The notes under the pieces: generated by a model
What the model was told of the DNA's origin: nothing
The model's input: only the letters and a program-made list of their open reading frames with translations
The model's database searches: none
Shown: positions 7,196 through 15,067 of the stretch, piece after piece
Layout of the letters: the number at the start of each line of letters is the position of its first letter
Position numbering within the stretch: position 1 is the stretch's first letter
DNA from: CAZPQK01 sp964588695
GTDB taxonomy: Bacteria > Krumholzibacteriota > Krumholzibacteriia > WVZY01 > JAKEHA01
Reading direction: 5' to 3'
DNA length: 64,000 bases
Assembly (NCBI GenBank): GCA_964588695.1
Contig: CAZPQK010000006.1
Span: 1-64,000, forward strand
Program-made: the position numbers and the translations under genes

Positions 7196-8312
7196 GGGTC
7201 GGCTCCGAAGTAAAACGCGAAGGATGAAACCGGGCGACGACCGGGTCGGCGTCGCCGGCATTGATCAGTTCGGTAATGGCGTTGGCGGTAACCGGTGCGA
7301 GCAAGATTCCGTGGCGATAATGACCGCTTGCGACCAGGAGATTGGGGGTTAGGCTGCCAATTACAGGGGCGTTATCGCGTGTTGCCGGTCGGAGCCCGAC
7401 GTCGATCGAAAGGATTTCCAGTTCGTAAATCGCGGGCACGACTTCCCAGGCGTGTTCCAGCAAATGCAGGGCGGCACCAGCGGTGGCGCGGACGTCAAAC
7501 CCTACCTCTTCCTGTGTGGCGCCAATCAAGACTCGATCGGCCTTGGGAACCAGGTAAACTTGTGGGGTGCGGACGACGTGGCGTAACGGAAACTCCGGTG
7601 ACTGCGCGACACTGATGATTTGTCCTTTGACCGGACGAGTTGTTGGTAGCGGCACGTCGCATGTGATCACGCGATCGCTGACACCCGTGCAAAGAACGGC
7701 CGTGTCGGCATCGAGGGTGCCATTCGTGGTCCGCACGGCGATGCCGGCAGTCGACTTGTTGTTGACCTCGACTACCTCGTCGGTGATCCGGGTTACTCCC
7801 CGTTGGTCCGTGCCCGCGACCAGTGCTTCGATCAATCTGCGGTTGTCGATATGGTGGTCGTCGGGAATCCACATCGCCCCCGTGACGCGCGGCGAAAGCA
7901 ACGGTTCACGATCGCGCGCGCTGTCGCCGTCCAGCCAATCCACATCCAGCCCCAACTCCTGGCGGAACTCCAATTGGCGCCGAATCGCTTGCGACTGATC
8001 GCGATCGAGCGCCGCGACCAGCGTGCCGGTTTGTTCAAGTTCCACCGTCACGCCCGCATCGGCGGCAAGATCGGCGAGAAAGTGGGGATAACTTTTAAGA
8101 CTTCTTTGCGCCAGCGCAAAAGTGTGAGGATCTTCAAAGCCAAGTTCGGTGACTGGCGCCAGCATTCCGGCTGCCGCCCAACTGGCACCGCGACCGGGGT
8201 GGTCCTTGTCGATAAGCGTAACGTGATGGCCAGCTCGGGCCAACCGCCACGAACACGCCAGGCCGATGATCCCGGCGCCGACGACGATAACGTTTTTTGG
8301 GTGTGTACTCAT
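7179..8312 (-). CDS. thiO: glycine oxidase, first gene of the thi operon
   Basis: A 377-residue DAO-family flavoenzyme that oxidises glycine to the imine used for the thiazole ring. The Rossmann motif VIVVGAGIIGLA is at residues 8-19. GASWAAAGMLAP is the family's flavin segment, and the C-terminal GLRPATRDNAPVIG and GHYRHGILLAP are typical of ThiO. The ATG at 8312 directly follows the U-tract of the leader hairpin and has no clear Shine-Dalgarno apart from GGTG within the hairpin arm. A TGA upstream in frame excludes a longer protein. Regulation by the TPP riboswitch is expected. Confidence 0.94.
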   Translation of the reverse strand: MSTHPKNVIVVGAGIIGLACSWRLARAGHHVTLIDKDHPGRGASWAAAGMLAPVTELGFEDPHTFALAQRSLKSYPHFLADLAADAGVTVELEQTGTLVAALDRDQSQAIRRQLEFRQELGLDVDWLDGDSARDREPLLSPRVTGAMWIPDDHHIDNRRLIEALVAGTDQRGVTRITDEVVEVNNKSTAGIAVRTTNGTLDADTAVLCTGVSDRVITCDVPLPTTRPVKGQIISVAQSPEFPLRHVVRTPQVYLVPKADRVLIGATQEEVGFDVRATAGAALHLLEHAWEVVPAIYELEILSIDVGLRPATRDNAPVIGSLTPNLLVASGHYRHGILLAPVTANAITELINAGDADPVVARFHPSRFTSEPTHETHR

Positions 8313-8340
8313 AAAAAATGCACCACGCGCCGCGTGATGC
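8313..8340 (-). promoter_or_regulatory. thi leader expression platform: hairpin plus U6
   Basis: On the minus strand a 9-bp stem (8340-8332 with 8328-8320, one G-T pair, 3-base loop) is followed by A and six T, immediately before the thiO ATG. It has the form of an intrinsic terminator, and its 3' arm also holds the only ribosome-binding-like GGTG. TPP binding upstream could therefore stop transcription, hide the ribosome site, or both. Confidence 0.75.
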
Positions 8341-8350
8341 CAACTTCAGC

Positions 8351-8426
8351 GTGTCCCTGCGCCGGAATTACCCGGATCAGGTGCTACGGGTGTAATCTCA
8401 GCCAGCCGCAGCCAGCACCCCGACAC
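8351..8426 (-). promoter_or_regulatory. TPP riboswitch (thi box)
   Basis: Read on the minus strand, this leader contains GGGGTGC, GGCTGAGA, then ACCTGATCCGGGTAAT and CGCAGGGA. These are the conserved thi-box elements that bind pyrimidine and pyrophosphate of TPP. GTGTC (8426-8422) and GACAC (8355-8351) close the P1 stem. It lies 10 bases before the hairpin that precedes thiO, so it should repress the whole operon when TPP is plentiful. The aptamer is compact, about 76 bases. Confidence 0.95.
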
Positions 8427-8443
8427 CGTGTATTTATATATGA

Positions 8444-8472
8444 AGGGTACGAGTCGGAGCGAAGCCTGTCAA
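8444..8472 (-). promoter_or_regulatory. candidate promoter of the thi operon
   Basis: On the minus strand a perfect TTGACA (8472-8467) is followed 17 bases later by the poor -10 TACCCT (8449-8444). A better TATATA (8440-8435) lies slightly too far away. Either choice puts the transcript start just before the riboswitch P1. The -35 overlaps that of the divergent plus-strand promoter. Confidence 0.4.
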
Positions 8473-8494
8473 GCTGGCCACGGAGGTGTATAAT
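8466..8494 (+). promoter_or_regulatory. sigma70-type promoter of the prolyl oligopeptidase gene
   Basis: CTGTCA (8466-8471), a 17-base spacer and a perfect TATAAT (8489-8494) precede the gene's AAGGAG ribosome site and ATG at 8520. The predicted leader is only about 20 bases. Confidence 0.65.
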
Positions 8495-8519
8495 CGACGC
8501 TCGTCCCAAAGGAGATACC

Positions 8520-10670
8520 ATGAAGTTTGTTGTGACTCGGTTGCGGTCCGGGCTTGTCTTAGCCGCATGTGGAATGGTGGTTGTTTTGAGCGTTAACTCG
8601 AGCGATGCGCGGAAGTTTACTTATCCCAAGGCCAAGAAGGCGGAGGCCGGGGACACGTACCATGGCACCTATGTAGCCGACCCTTACCGGTGGCTGGAGG
8701 ATCCCGACGGGGCTGATACCGTCGACTGGGTTTCCCGGCAGAACGCGCTCACCGACCAGTTTATCGACAGGTACCCTGGGCGCGATCAAATCATCGCGCG
8801 CTTTAAGGAGTTGTGGGACTACCCCAAGTATTCGCTTCCCTCCAAACACGGGGCGCGTTACGTGTTTTCCAAGAACGATGGGCTGCAGAACCAATCGGTT
8901 CTGTACCAGCAGTCATCGCTAACCGGCGACCCCACCGTTGTCATTGATCCCAACAAGCTCAGCGATGACGGAACCATTGCGTTGAGTAATCAACGATACA
9001 ACCGCGACGGTAGCTTGCTGGTGTACGGGTTGAGTGCGTCGGGAAGTGACTGGCAAGAACTAAAGATCCGCGACGTAGACAGCGGCAAGGATTACGACGA
9101 AGTGATCAAGTGGTGCAAGTTTTCCGGAATTGGCTGGAAGCTTGACAACAGCGGGTTCTTCTATAGCCGCTTTCCTGCTGACGGTGAAGTCGCTGCGGAA
9201 GATCGCAACAACTACAGTAGCGTTTGGTGGCACCAACTAGGAACCGATCAATCGCAGGACGTGCTGGTTTATAACGAACCTAACGACAAGACTCTCGGTT
9301 TCTTTCCCTATGTGAGCGAAGACGGAGATTACCTGGTGCTGTGGGTATACCGCGGAACCGATCCCAAGAACGGTATCTATGTTCGTAGGGTAGGCGAGAC
9401 TGGAGAGTTTACCAGGCTGGCGGAGCAAGGCGTCGCGTCGTTCACGCCGATAGACAACATTGGCTCGACCGGGTACTTCTACACCGACCTTGATGCCCCA
9501 CGCAAACGTGTTGTCACCATCGATCTCGAAGACCCCAGCGCTGGGTGGAAAGAGCTCATTCCCGAGTCCGACGACGTTATCGATTTCGTCTCGATGGTCA
9601 GTAACCACCTGGTCGTGGCGTACAAGCACCACGCGCACCACCAGATGAAGATATTCGACAACAAGGGTGGCTTCGTGCGAGACATCGAGTTGCCGACGAT
9701 TGGATCGATCGGAGGCCTTTCGGGTAACCGCGAAGATTCCGAGATGTTCTTTAGTTTCGAGTCCTTCCTGTTTCCAACAACCGCGTACCGTTACGATTTC
9801 GCGACCGACAAGGTTGAAGTTTTTCGCGAATCACAAGTGGCGTTCGACGCGTCGCAGTACGAAACCAAGCAAGTGTTCGTGACCTCCAAGGACGGAACCC
9901 GGGTTCCTATGTTTGTTACCCATCGCAAGGACATCGCACTCGACGGTGGTAACCATACCTGGCTGTACGGATACGGCGGGTTTAACATCAGCCTGACGCC
10001 GTCGTTTCGCATCTCGCGATTGTTGTGGTTGGAGTCGGGTGGCGTTTATGCCGTGGCCAACCTGCGCGGGGGAGACGAGTACGGCGAAGAGTGGCACCAG
10101 GGTGGTGTTTTAGACCGTAAGCAGAACGTCTTTGACGATTTCATCGCGTGCGCGGAGTACCTTGTCGAAAACAAGTACACACGCCGCGACAAGCTTGCCA
10201 TCAACGGCGGGAGTAACGGCGGTCTTCTGGTGGCGGCGTGTATGACGCAACGCCCCGACCTGTTCGGTGCAGTGGTGTGCCAGGTGCCGGTTATCGACAT
10301 GTTGCGCTATCACAAGTTTACCGTCGGCCGTTACTGGGTGTCGGATTATGGAAATGCCGAAGACGACGCCAACGCTTTTAAGTATTTGATGGAGTATTCC
10401 CCCCTTCACAACGTAAGAGAAGGCGAGTCGTATCCGCCGACGCTGGTCACCAGCGCTGACACCGATGACCGAGTGGTTCCGGCGCACGCCAAGAAGTTCG
10501 TCGCGCGCGTACAGGCTGCCGATGCCGGTGACAATCCCATCTTACTGCGGGTGGAAACCAAGGCAGGGCACGGCGCTGGTAAGCCGACGACGAAAATCAT
10601 CGAAGAGTTGGGCGATATTTATTCATTCTTGTATCAGGTGCTAAACGTAAGAGAAGTGAATCCGCAGTGA
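8520..10670 (+). CDS. exported prolyl oligopeptidase (S9A family)
   Basis: A 716-residue serine peptidase that cuts short proline-containing peptides. The N-terminus has a basic start and a hydrophobic stretch ending SSDARK, a probable signal peptide, so it likely acts in the periplasm. ADPYRWLED opens the seven-bladed beta-propeller. The catalytic alpha/beta-hydrolase domain has NLRGGDEYGEEWH, GGSNGG (nucleophile near Ser565), SADTDDRVVP (Asp, residues 646-650) and AGHGAGKP (His684). The start at 8520 is fixed by AAGGAG 6 bases upstream; the frame is open far upstream but that is thiO antisense. A consensus TATAAT promoter precedes it. Its TGA overlaps the next gene as GTGA. Confidence 0.95.
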   Translation: MKFVVTRLRSGLVLAACGMVVVLSVNSSDARKFTYPKAKKAEAGDTYHGTYVADPYRWLEDPDGADTVDWVSRQNALTDQFIDRYPGRDQIIARFKELWDYPKYSLPSKHGARYVFSKNDGLQNQSVLYQQSSLTGDPTVVIDPNKLSDDGTIALSNQRYNRDGSLLVYGLSASGSDWQELKIRDVDSGKDYDEVIKWCKFSGIGWKLDNSGFFYSRFPADGEVAAEDRNNYSSVWWHQLGTDQSQDVLVYNEPNDKTLGFFPYVSEDGDYLVLWVYRGTDPKNGIYVRRVGETGEFTRLAEQGVASFTPIDNIGSTGYFYTDLDAPRKRVVTIDLEDPSAGWKELIPESDDVIDFVSMVSNHLVVAYKHHAHHQMKIFDNKGGFVRDIELPTIGSIGGLSGNREDSEMFFSFESFLFPTTAYRYDFATDKVEVFRESQVAFDASQYETKQVFVTSKDGTRVPMFVTHRKDIALDGGNHTWLYGYGGFNISLTPSFRISRLLWLESGGVYAVANLRGGDEYGEEWHQGGVLDRKQNVFDDFIACAEYLVENKYTRRDKLAINGGSNGGLLVAACMTQRPDLFGAVVCQVPVIDMLRYHKFTVGRYWVSDYGNAEDDANAFKYLMEYSPLHNVREGESYPPTLVTSADTDDRVVPAHAKKFVARVQAADAGDNPILLRVETKAGHGAGKPTTKIIEELGDIYSFLYQVLNVREVNPQ

Positions 10671-11362
10671 CGTTGTCGGTCATCATTCCTGTGCTGCATG
10701 AGTCGGCGACGATCAACGCGACAGTTGCGTCTGTTCGGCGCGCGGTTGCCGATTGCGCTTGCGAGATTATCGTCGTGGATGGCTCAGCTACCGCCGACAC
10801 CATCGGCGCGATCACGGATCACGACGTGCTGACCGTGAGGTCTGCGCAGGGACGAGCGCGCCAAATGAACGCGGGTGCGGGTGTAGCGGCCGGATCGATT
10901 CTGTGGTTCGTGCATGCCGACACGCATCTGCCGGCATTCGCCGGTGCAGACGTGCTGGCCGCCCTTGGCGACCAACGCAACGTTGGTGGTGCGTTCCGTT
11001 TGCGCTTTGGTCATCAGGATGAGCGCACTCGCTGGCTTGACGTTGCCTGGGATGCATGGGCGAACTTGACGGGGTGCGTGTACGGGGATCAGGCAATCTT
11101 TGTTCGCCGCGACGCGTTTTGGGCGCTGGGCGGCTATCGGGATATCCGAATTATGGAGGATCTTGACCTGGTAGGTCGGTTGCGAAAGCACGGCGAGTTT
11201 AGCGTCCTGGAGGGTCGAGTAGAAACCTCCGCGCGGCGGTTTCGACGTAACGGATTGTCACAAGTTGTGCGCAACGGTTTAATTCATATGTTGTTTTGGG
11301 CAGGCGTGCCGCCGCAGCGCCTGGCGTCGCTGTACCCGGCTCGAGGCCCGGAGGCGGCTTAA
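10667..11362 (+). CDS. family 2 glycosyltransferase, rSAM/selenodomain-associated type
   Basis: A 231-residue GT-A glycosyltransferase with no membrane segment. SVIIPVLHES, IIVVDG, GRARQMNAGA, FVHADT (DxD-like), GVYGDQAIF-like CVYGDQAIF and IMEDLDLVGRL match the group usually named rSAM/selenodomain-associated transferase 2. That group often sits beside the radical SAM protein later called ArsS; here arsM and arsS follow. I infer a role in modifying the arsenosugar or a related product. The GTG start overlaps the peptidase stop as GTGA, so it may be co-transcribed with the peptidase. The acceptor and donor are unknown. Confidence 0.85.
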   Translation: MTLSVIIPVLHESATINATVASVRRAVADCACEIIVVDGSATADTIGAITDHDVLTVRSAQGRARQMNAGAGVAAGSILWFVHADTHLPAFAGADVLAALGDQRNVGGAFRLRFGHQDERTRWLDVAWDAWANLTGCVYGDQAIFVRRDAFWALGGYRDIRIMEDLDLVGRLRKHGEFSVLEGRVETSARRFRRNGLSQVVRNGLIHMLFWAGVPPQRLASLYPARGPEAA

Positions 11363-11489
11363 CTTCTTGCCGGAAAACCAGGGGCAGACGTAAGATTAAC
11401 GCCCCGTCCGCGACCAATCTCAACGTCGTAGTCTATCTGTGTGGTGACGTAAGTGATTGTAATTGCGCTAGTTATAGTTAGGAGATTCC

Positions 11490-12551
11490 ATGGCCGAGTT
11501 GGTCAAACACGATGAAGTTCGCGAGTATTACGGAAAAGTGCTCGCCAGCAAGAACGACCTCAAAACCAACGCGTGTTGCACCACCGACGCGTTTCCCGCG
11601 GCCCACCGCGAAGCGTTGACGCTCATCGACGACGAGATCGTAAACCGTTTCTATGGTTGTGGCTCGCCCATTCCCGAAGCCTTAGAAGGAGCAACGGTTC
11701 TGGATCTGGGATGCGGCACCGGGCGCGACGTGTACATTGCGTCGCGGTTGGTTGGCCCCACTGGCCGTGTGATTGGCATCGACATGACAGAAGAACAACT
11801 TGAAGTTGCCAACCGTCACCGCGTCAGTCAGGCACTAGCGTTTGGCTATGAGTCATCGAACGTTGAGTTTCACAACGGTCTGATCGAAGACTTAAGACAG
11901 AGCGGAGTCGCCGACGAGTCCGTCGATGTCGTCATTTCGAATTGCGTGATTAATCTGTCACCAGACAAAGAAGCCGTTTTTGCGGAGATCTTTCGGGTGC
12001 TAAAGCCAGGCGGCGAGTTGTATTTTGCCGACGTCTTTGCTGGCCGACGGGTGCCCGAAAACTTGCGTCAGGATCCGGTCTTGTACGGCGAGTGTCTGGG
12101 CGGCGCCATGTACATCGAAGATTTTCGTCGCGCGATGCAACGGGTCGGTGTGTTGGACTATCGTGTCGTCGCCCAATCTCCAATCCAGCTTAACGACCCC
12201 GCCACTCGTAACAAGGCGGGAATGATCGACTTCTACTCGCTCACTGTTCGTGCGTTCAAGCTATCTTCGCTGGAAGATATTTGCGAGGACTATGGGCAAA
12301 CTGCGACCTATCAGGGAACCATCCCGGGGCATCCGCACGAATTCGCGCTCGACGACCACCACACGTTCATTACCGGCAAGCCAATGCTGGTTTGCGGAAA
12401 CACCGCGGCAATGGTTGAGGAGACCCGCTTTGCGCCGCATTTCCGCGTGGCCGGGGACCGCTCGGTGCACTTCGGGGCGTTTGATTGCGCCCCAGCCGCG
12501 ACCCCGGTTCGTGCCGAAGAGGCCAATCGCGCGGGGGGAGCCTGCTGTTGA
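11490..12551 (+). CDS. arsM: arsenite S-adenosylmethyltransferase
   Basis: A 353-residue class I SAM methyltransferase of the ArsM type, which methylates As(III). VLDLGCGTGRDVYIAS is the SAM motif. KTNACCTTDA holds the paired cysteines C29/C30, SNCVINLSPDK the next conserved cysteine, and YGECLGGAMYIEDF another; these are ArsM arsenic-binding residues. The C-terminus ends GGACC, a further Cys pair of the kind seen in many ArsM proteins. AGGAG lies 5 bases before the ATG. The arsS gene follows with a TTGA overlap, so the methylated arsenic is probably passed on for arsenosugar formation rather than only volatilised. Confidence 0.93.
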   Translation: MAELVKHDEVREYYGKVLASKNDLKTNACCTTDAFPAAHREALTLIDDEIVNRFYGCGSPIPEALEGATVLDLGCGTGRDVYIASRLVGPTGRVIGIDMTEEQLEVANRHRVSQALAFGYESSNVEFHNGLIEDLRQSGVADESVDVVISNCVINLSPDKEAVFAEIFRVLKPGGELYFADVFAGRRVPENLRQDPVLYGECLGGAMYIEDFRRAMQRVGVLDYRVVAQSPIQLNDPATRNKAGMIDFYSLTVRAFKLSSLEDICEDYGQTATYQGTIPGHPHEFALDDHHTFITGKPMLVCGNTAAMVEETRFAPHFRVAGDRSVHFGAFDCAPAATPVRAEEANRAGGACC

Positions 12552-13510
12552 AAACAGCGACTAACAATTTTGACGAAGCCGTTATGGCGGCGACCGGCGC
12601 CGAGCTTCGTGCCGAACGCATTCGCATCATTCAGGTCAACATTGGACTTAAGTGTAATTTGCAATGTCGTCACTGCCATGTCGCGTCCGCACCCACTCGC
12701 AAAGAGGAGATGGACTGGGACACGATGACGCACATCCTGCGTGTTGCTCGCGACACTAAGGCCGAGCTTGTCGATATCACAGGCGGCGCTCCCGAAATGA
12801 ATCCGCATTTCAAGCGATTCGTGGCCGCGGTCGGCGAGTTGGGCATTCCGGTTCAGGTGCGCACCAATCTGACTATCTTGCTGGAGCCCGGCTATGAAGA
12901 CGTTGCGCAGTTTATGGCCGATCAGCGAGTGCGCCTGGTGGCGTCGTTGCCGTGTTACTTAAAAGAAAATGTCGACAAACAACGCGGGTTGGGCGTTTAC
13001 GAAGACAGCGTAAAGGTAATCCAACAGCTCAACGAGTTGGGATATGGGCGCGAGCCCGAGTTGCCGCTGGATTTGGTTTATAACCCGGGTGGTCCCAGTT
13101 TGCCTCCCGACCAGTCGACGCTCGAGCGCGACTACAAACGGATTCTCGCCGACGAGTTTGGGATTGAGTTTAACAGTTTGAATGCAATTACCAACATGCC
13201 CATCGGGCGTTTCATGGGAGACTTGCGCCGCTTGAAGAAGGCCGACCATTATCGGCAATTGCTGCGCGATGCCTTTAATCCGGGGACGATCGACCCGCTA
13301 ATGTGTCGGCATCAGATCGACGTGGACTGGAACGGAACGATGTACGACTGTGATTTCAACCTGGCGTTGAAGATGCCGGTCAATCATGGGATGCCGACCA
13401 ATATTCGCGATTTCGATCCGGCGCTGCACACCCGTCGGATCGAAACCGGCAACCACTGTTTTGGCTGTACCGCTGGCTGCGGCTCGAGTTGTGGCGGCGC
13501 GTTGGTCTAG
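12548..13510 (+). CDS. arsS: arsenosugar biosynthesis radical SAM protein
   Basis: A 320-residue radical SAM enzyme. CNLQCRHCH (C36, C40, C43) binds the SAM [4Fe-4S] cluster. The C-terminal region HCFGCTAGCGSSCGGAL is the Cys-rich tail of the ArsS family, in which some homologues carry selenocysteine; this one uses Cys codons throughout. ArsS acts with ArsM to make dimethylarsinoyl ribose-type compounds from SAM. I chose the TTG at 12548 because GGAG lies 7 bases upstream, it overlaps the arsM stop as TTGA, and residues before it are out-of-frame arsM DNA. A small hairpin at about 13557-13577 follows, without a good U-tract. Confidence 0.92.
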   Translation: MKTATNNFDEAVMAATGAELRAERIRIIQVNIGLKCNLQCRHCHVASAPTRKEEMDWDTMTHILRVARDTKAELVDITGGAPEMNPHFKRFVAAVGELGIPVQVRTNLTILLEPGYEDVAQFMADQRVRLVASLPCYLKENVDKQRGLGVYEDSVKVIQQLNELGYGREPELPLDLVYNPGGPSLPPDQSTLERDYKRILADEFGIEFNSLNAITNMPIGRFMGDLRRLKKADHYRQLLRDAFNPGTIDPLMCRHQIDVDWNGTMYDCDFNLALKMPVNHGMPTNIRDFDPALHTRRIETGNHCFGCTAGCGSSCGGALV

Positions 13511-13602
13511 CTTTCCCAAGGTTGCAAATTACTCGAATAACTGGTAATTAGCACCAAGCCCGCAAAATCCCCGGGCTGCGTTTACCCAAAATAGAGTCTC
13601 TT

Positions 13603-15066
13603 ATGGAAATACTGGCCCAACTGACGGTCTACTCATACTTTGCCATACTGGCCTTCCTGTCGATTTGGGGTGGCCATCGGTACTTTATTCTCTTTTTGTA
13701 CCATTGGCACTACAAGTGGCGTACGCAGCCGCCGGCCCCGACGATCGCGGAGTCGGAGTATCCGACCGTCTGCATTCAGCTACCTCTTTTTAACGAGTAC
13801 TACGTTGCCGAGCGGGTCATCAGGGCGGCAGCGGCGATTCGTTACCCGCGGCATTTGCTACGCATCCAGGTTCTGGACGACTCCATCGACGACACCGTTA
13901 CTGTGGCCAGTGCGACGGTCGACGACCTGGCTTCCGAGGGTTTCAACATCGAGTATCGTCATCGCACCGACCGCACGGGGTTCAAGGCGGGTGCGCTCAA
14001 GGAGGGTCTGGACGAAATCGACGACGAACTGGTCGCTATTTTTGACGCCGACTTCATTCCGCCGGAAAACTTTCTCGAAGACACGGTCGCGCATTTCAAC
14101 AACCCGGAAGTTGGAATGGTGCAAACCCGTTGGGGCTGGCTCAACCGCGACTACTCGTTGCTAACCAGGGTTCAGTCGATCTTGCTGGACGGACACTTTA
14201 TGCTGGAACACACGGCGCGGTCGTTGTCGGGGCGTTTCTGGAACTTCAATGGCACTGCGGGGATCTTTCGCCGGCGTGCGATCCTTGAGTCCGGCGGGTG
14301 GGACGGCGAAACGTTGACCGAAGACCTGGACCTTTCGTACCGCTGTCAGTTGAACGGTTGGAAATTCGTTTTTGTACCCACCGTTGAATGCAAGAGTGAG
14401 TTGCCGGTAGATATTTTTGGATTCAAGACCCAACAGCACCGTTGGACCAAGGGATCGATTCAGGTGGGGAAGAAGTTGCTCCCGATGATTTGGAAGAGCA
14501 ACGCGCCGCTAAAAGTAAAGCTTGAGGCCTCGTTCCATCTTACGGCTAACCTTAGTTACATCTTGTTGGTGCTGCTGTCGGCGTTGATGCCGTTGTCGGT
14601 AATGTTCCGATCATCAGAGATGGTGCGCGGCTCGCTGCTGTGGGAGTTGATCATTTTCGGCCTGACCACGGCGTCCATTTTTTTGTTCTACATGACCGCG
14701 CAGCGCGAACTCTATCCCGATTGGAAAACGCGAATCCGGGACGTTCCTTTTATTCTCGCCCTGGGTATCGGAATGTGCATTAACAATGCGTGGGCTGTTT
14801 CCGAGGCGCTGTTTCGGTACGAGACCCCGTTTGTGCGCACCGCAAAATACTCTATCGAAGGGTTGAAGGTTCGCTGGAAACAAAAGATTTACCGGTCCGG
14901 AAAGAAACCGTCGTTTCTTATCGAGGGTTTCCTGGCCATCTACATGCTGCTGTCGCTGGGGTTGTTGGTGGTAATGCAGCAGTGGGCCGCGCTCCCTTAC
15001 GTGGGGTTGTTTGTAGCCGGGTACCTGTACGTCTTCGGGCTGTCGGTATTCCACGCACGCCGATAA
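13603..15066 (+). CDS. membrane family 2 glycosyltransferase, cellulose synthase/mannan synthase-like
   Basis: A 487-residue processive-type GT2. One membrane segment at the N-terminus (residues about 5-33) precedes the catalytic domain, and about four follow after residue 310. Motifs in order: CIQLPLFNE, VLDDSIDDT, FKAGALKEG, FDADFIP (DxD), FNGTAGIFRRRA, TEDLDLSYR and the QQHRWTKG (Q/RxxRW) motif of processive beta-glycosyltransferases. The pattern resembles CSLA-type beta-mannan synthases more than bacterial BcsA, and no PilZ domain is seen. The next gene starts 1 base after its stop, so it heads a glycosyltransferase operon. The polymer made is not known. Confidence 0.85.
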   Translation: MEILAQLTVYSYFAILAFLSIWGGHRYFILFLYHWHYKWRTQPPAPTIAESEYPTVCIQLPLFNEYYVAERVIRAAAAIRYPRHLLRIQVLDDSIDDTVTVASATVDDLASEGFNIEYRHRTDRTGFKAGALKEGLDEIDDELVAIFDADFIPPENFLEDTVAHFNNPEVGMVQTRWGWLNRDYSLLTRVQSILLDGHFMLEHTARSLSGRFWNFNGTAGIFRRRAILESGGWDGETLTEDLDLSYRCQLNGWKFVFVPTVECKSELPVDIFGFKTQQHRWTKGSIQVGKKLLPMIWKSNAPLKVKLEASFHLTANLSYILLVLLSALMPLSVMFRSSEMVRGSLLWELIIFGLTTASIFLFYMTAQRELYPDWKTRIRDVPFILALGIGMCINNAWAVSEALFRYETPFVRTAKYSIEGLKVRWKQKIYRSGKKPSFLIEGFLAIYMLLSLGLLVVMQQWAALPYVGLFVAGYLYVFGLSVFHARR

Positions 15067-15067
15067 C

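Noticed and set aside
7803..8519. N-terminal extension of the prolyl oligopeptidase frame
   Set aside because: It runs through thiO antisense and the riboswitch. A consensus promoter, AAGGAG and a signal peptide mark the start at 8520.
13522..13550. TTGCAA-N17-TAATTA as promoter of the glycosyltransferase operon
   Set aside because: The -10 matches the consensus poorly, so it is not listed as a feature.
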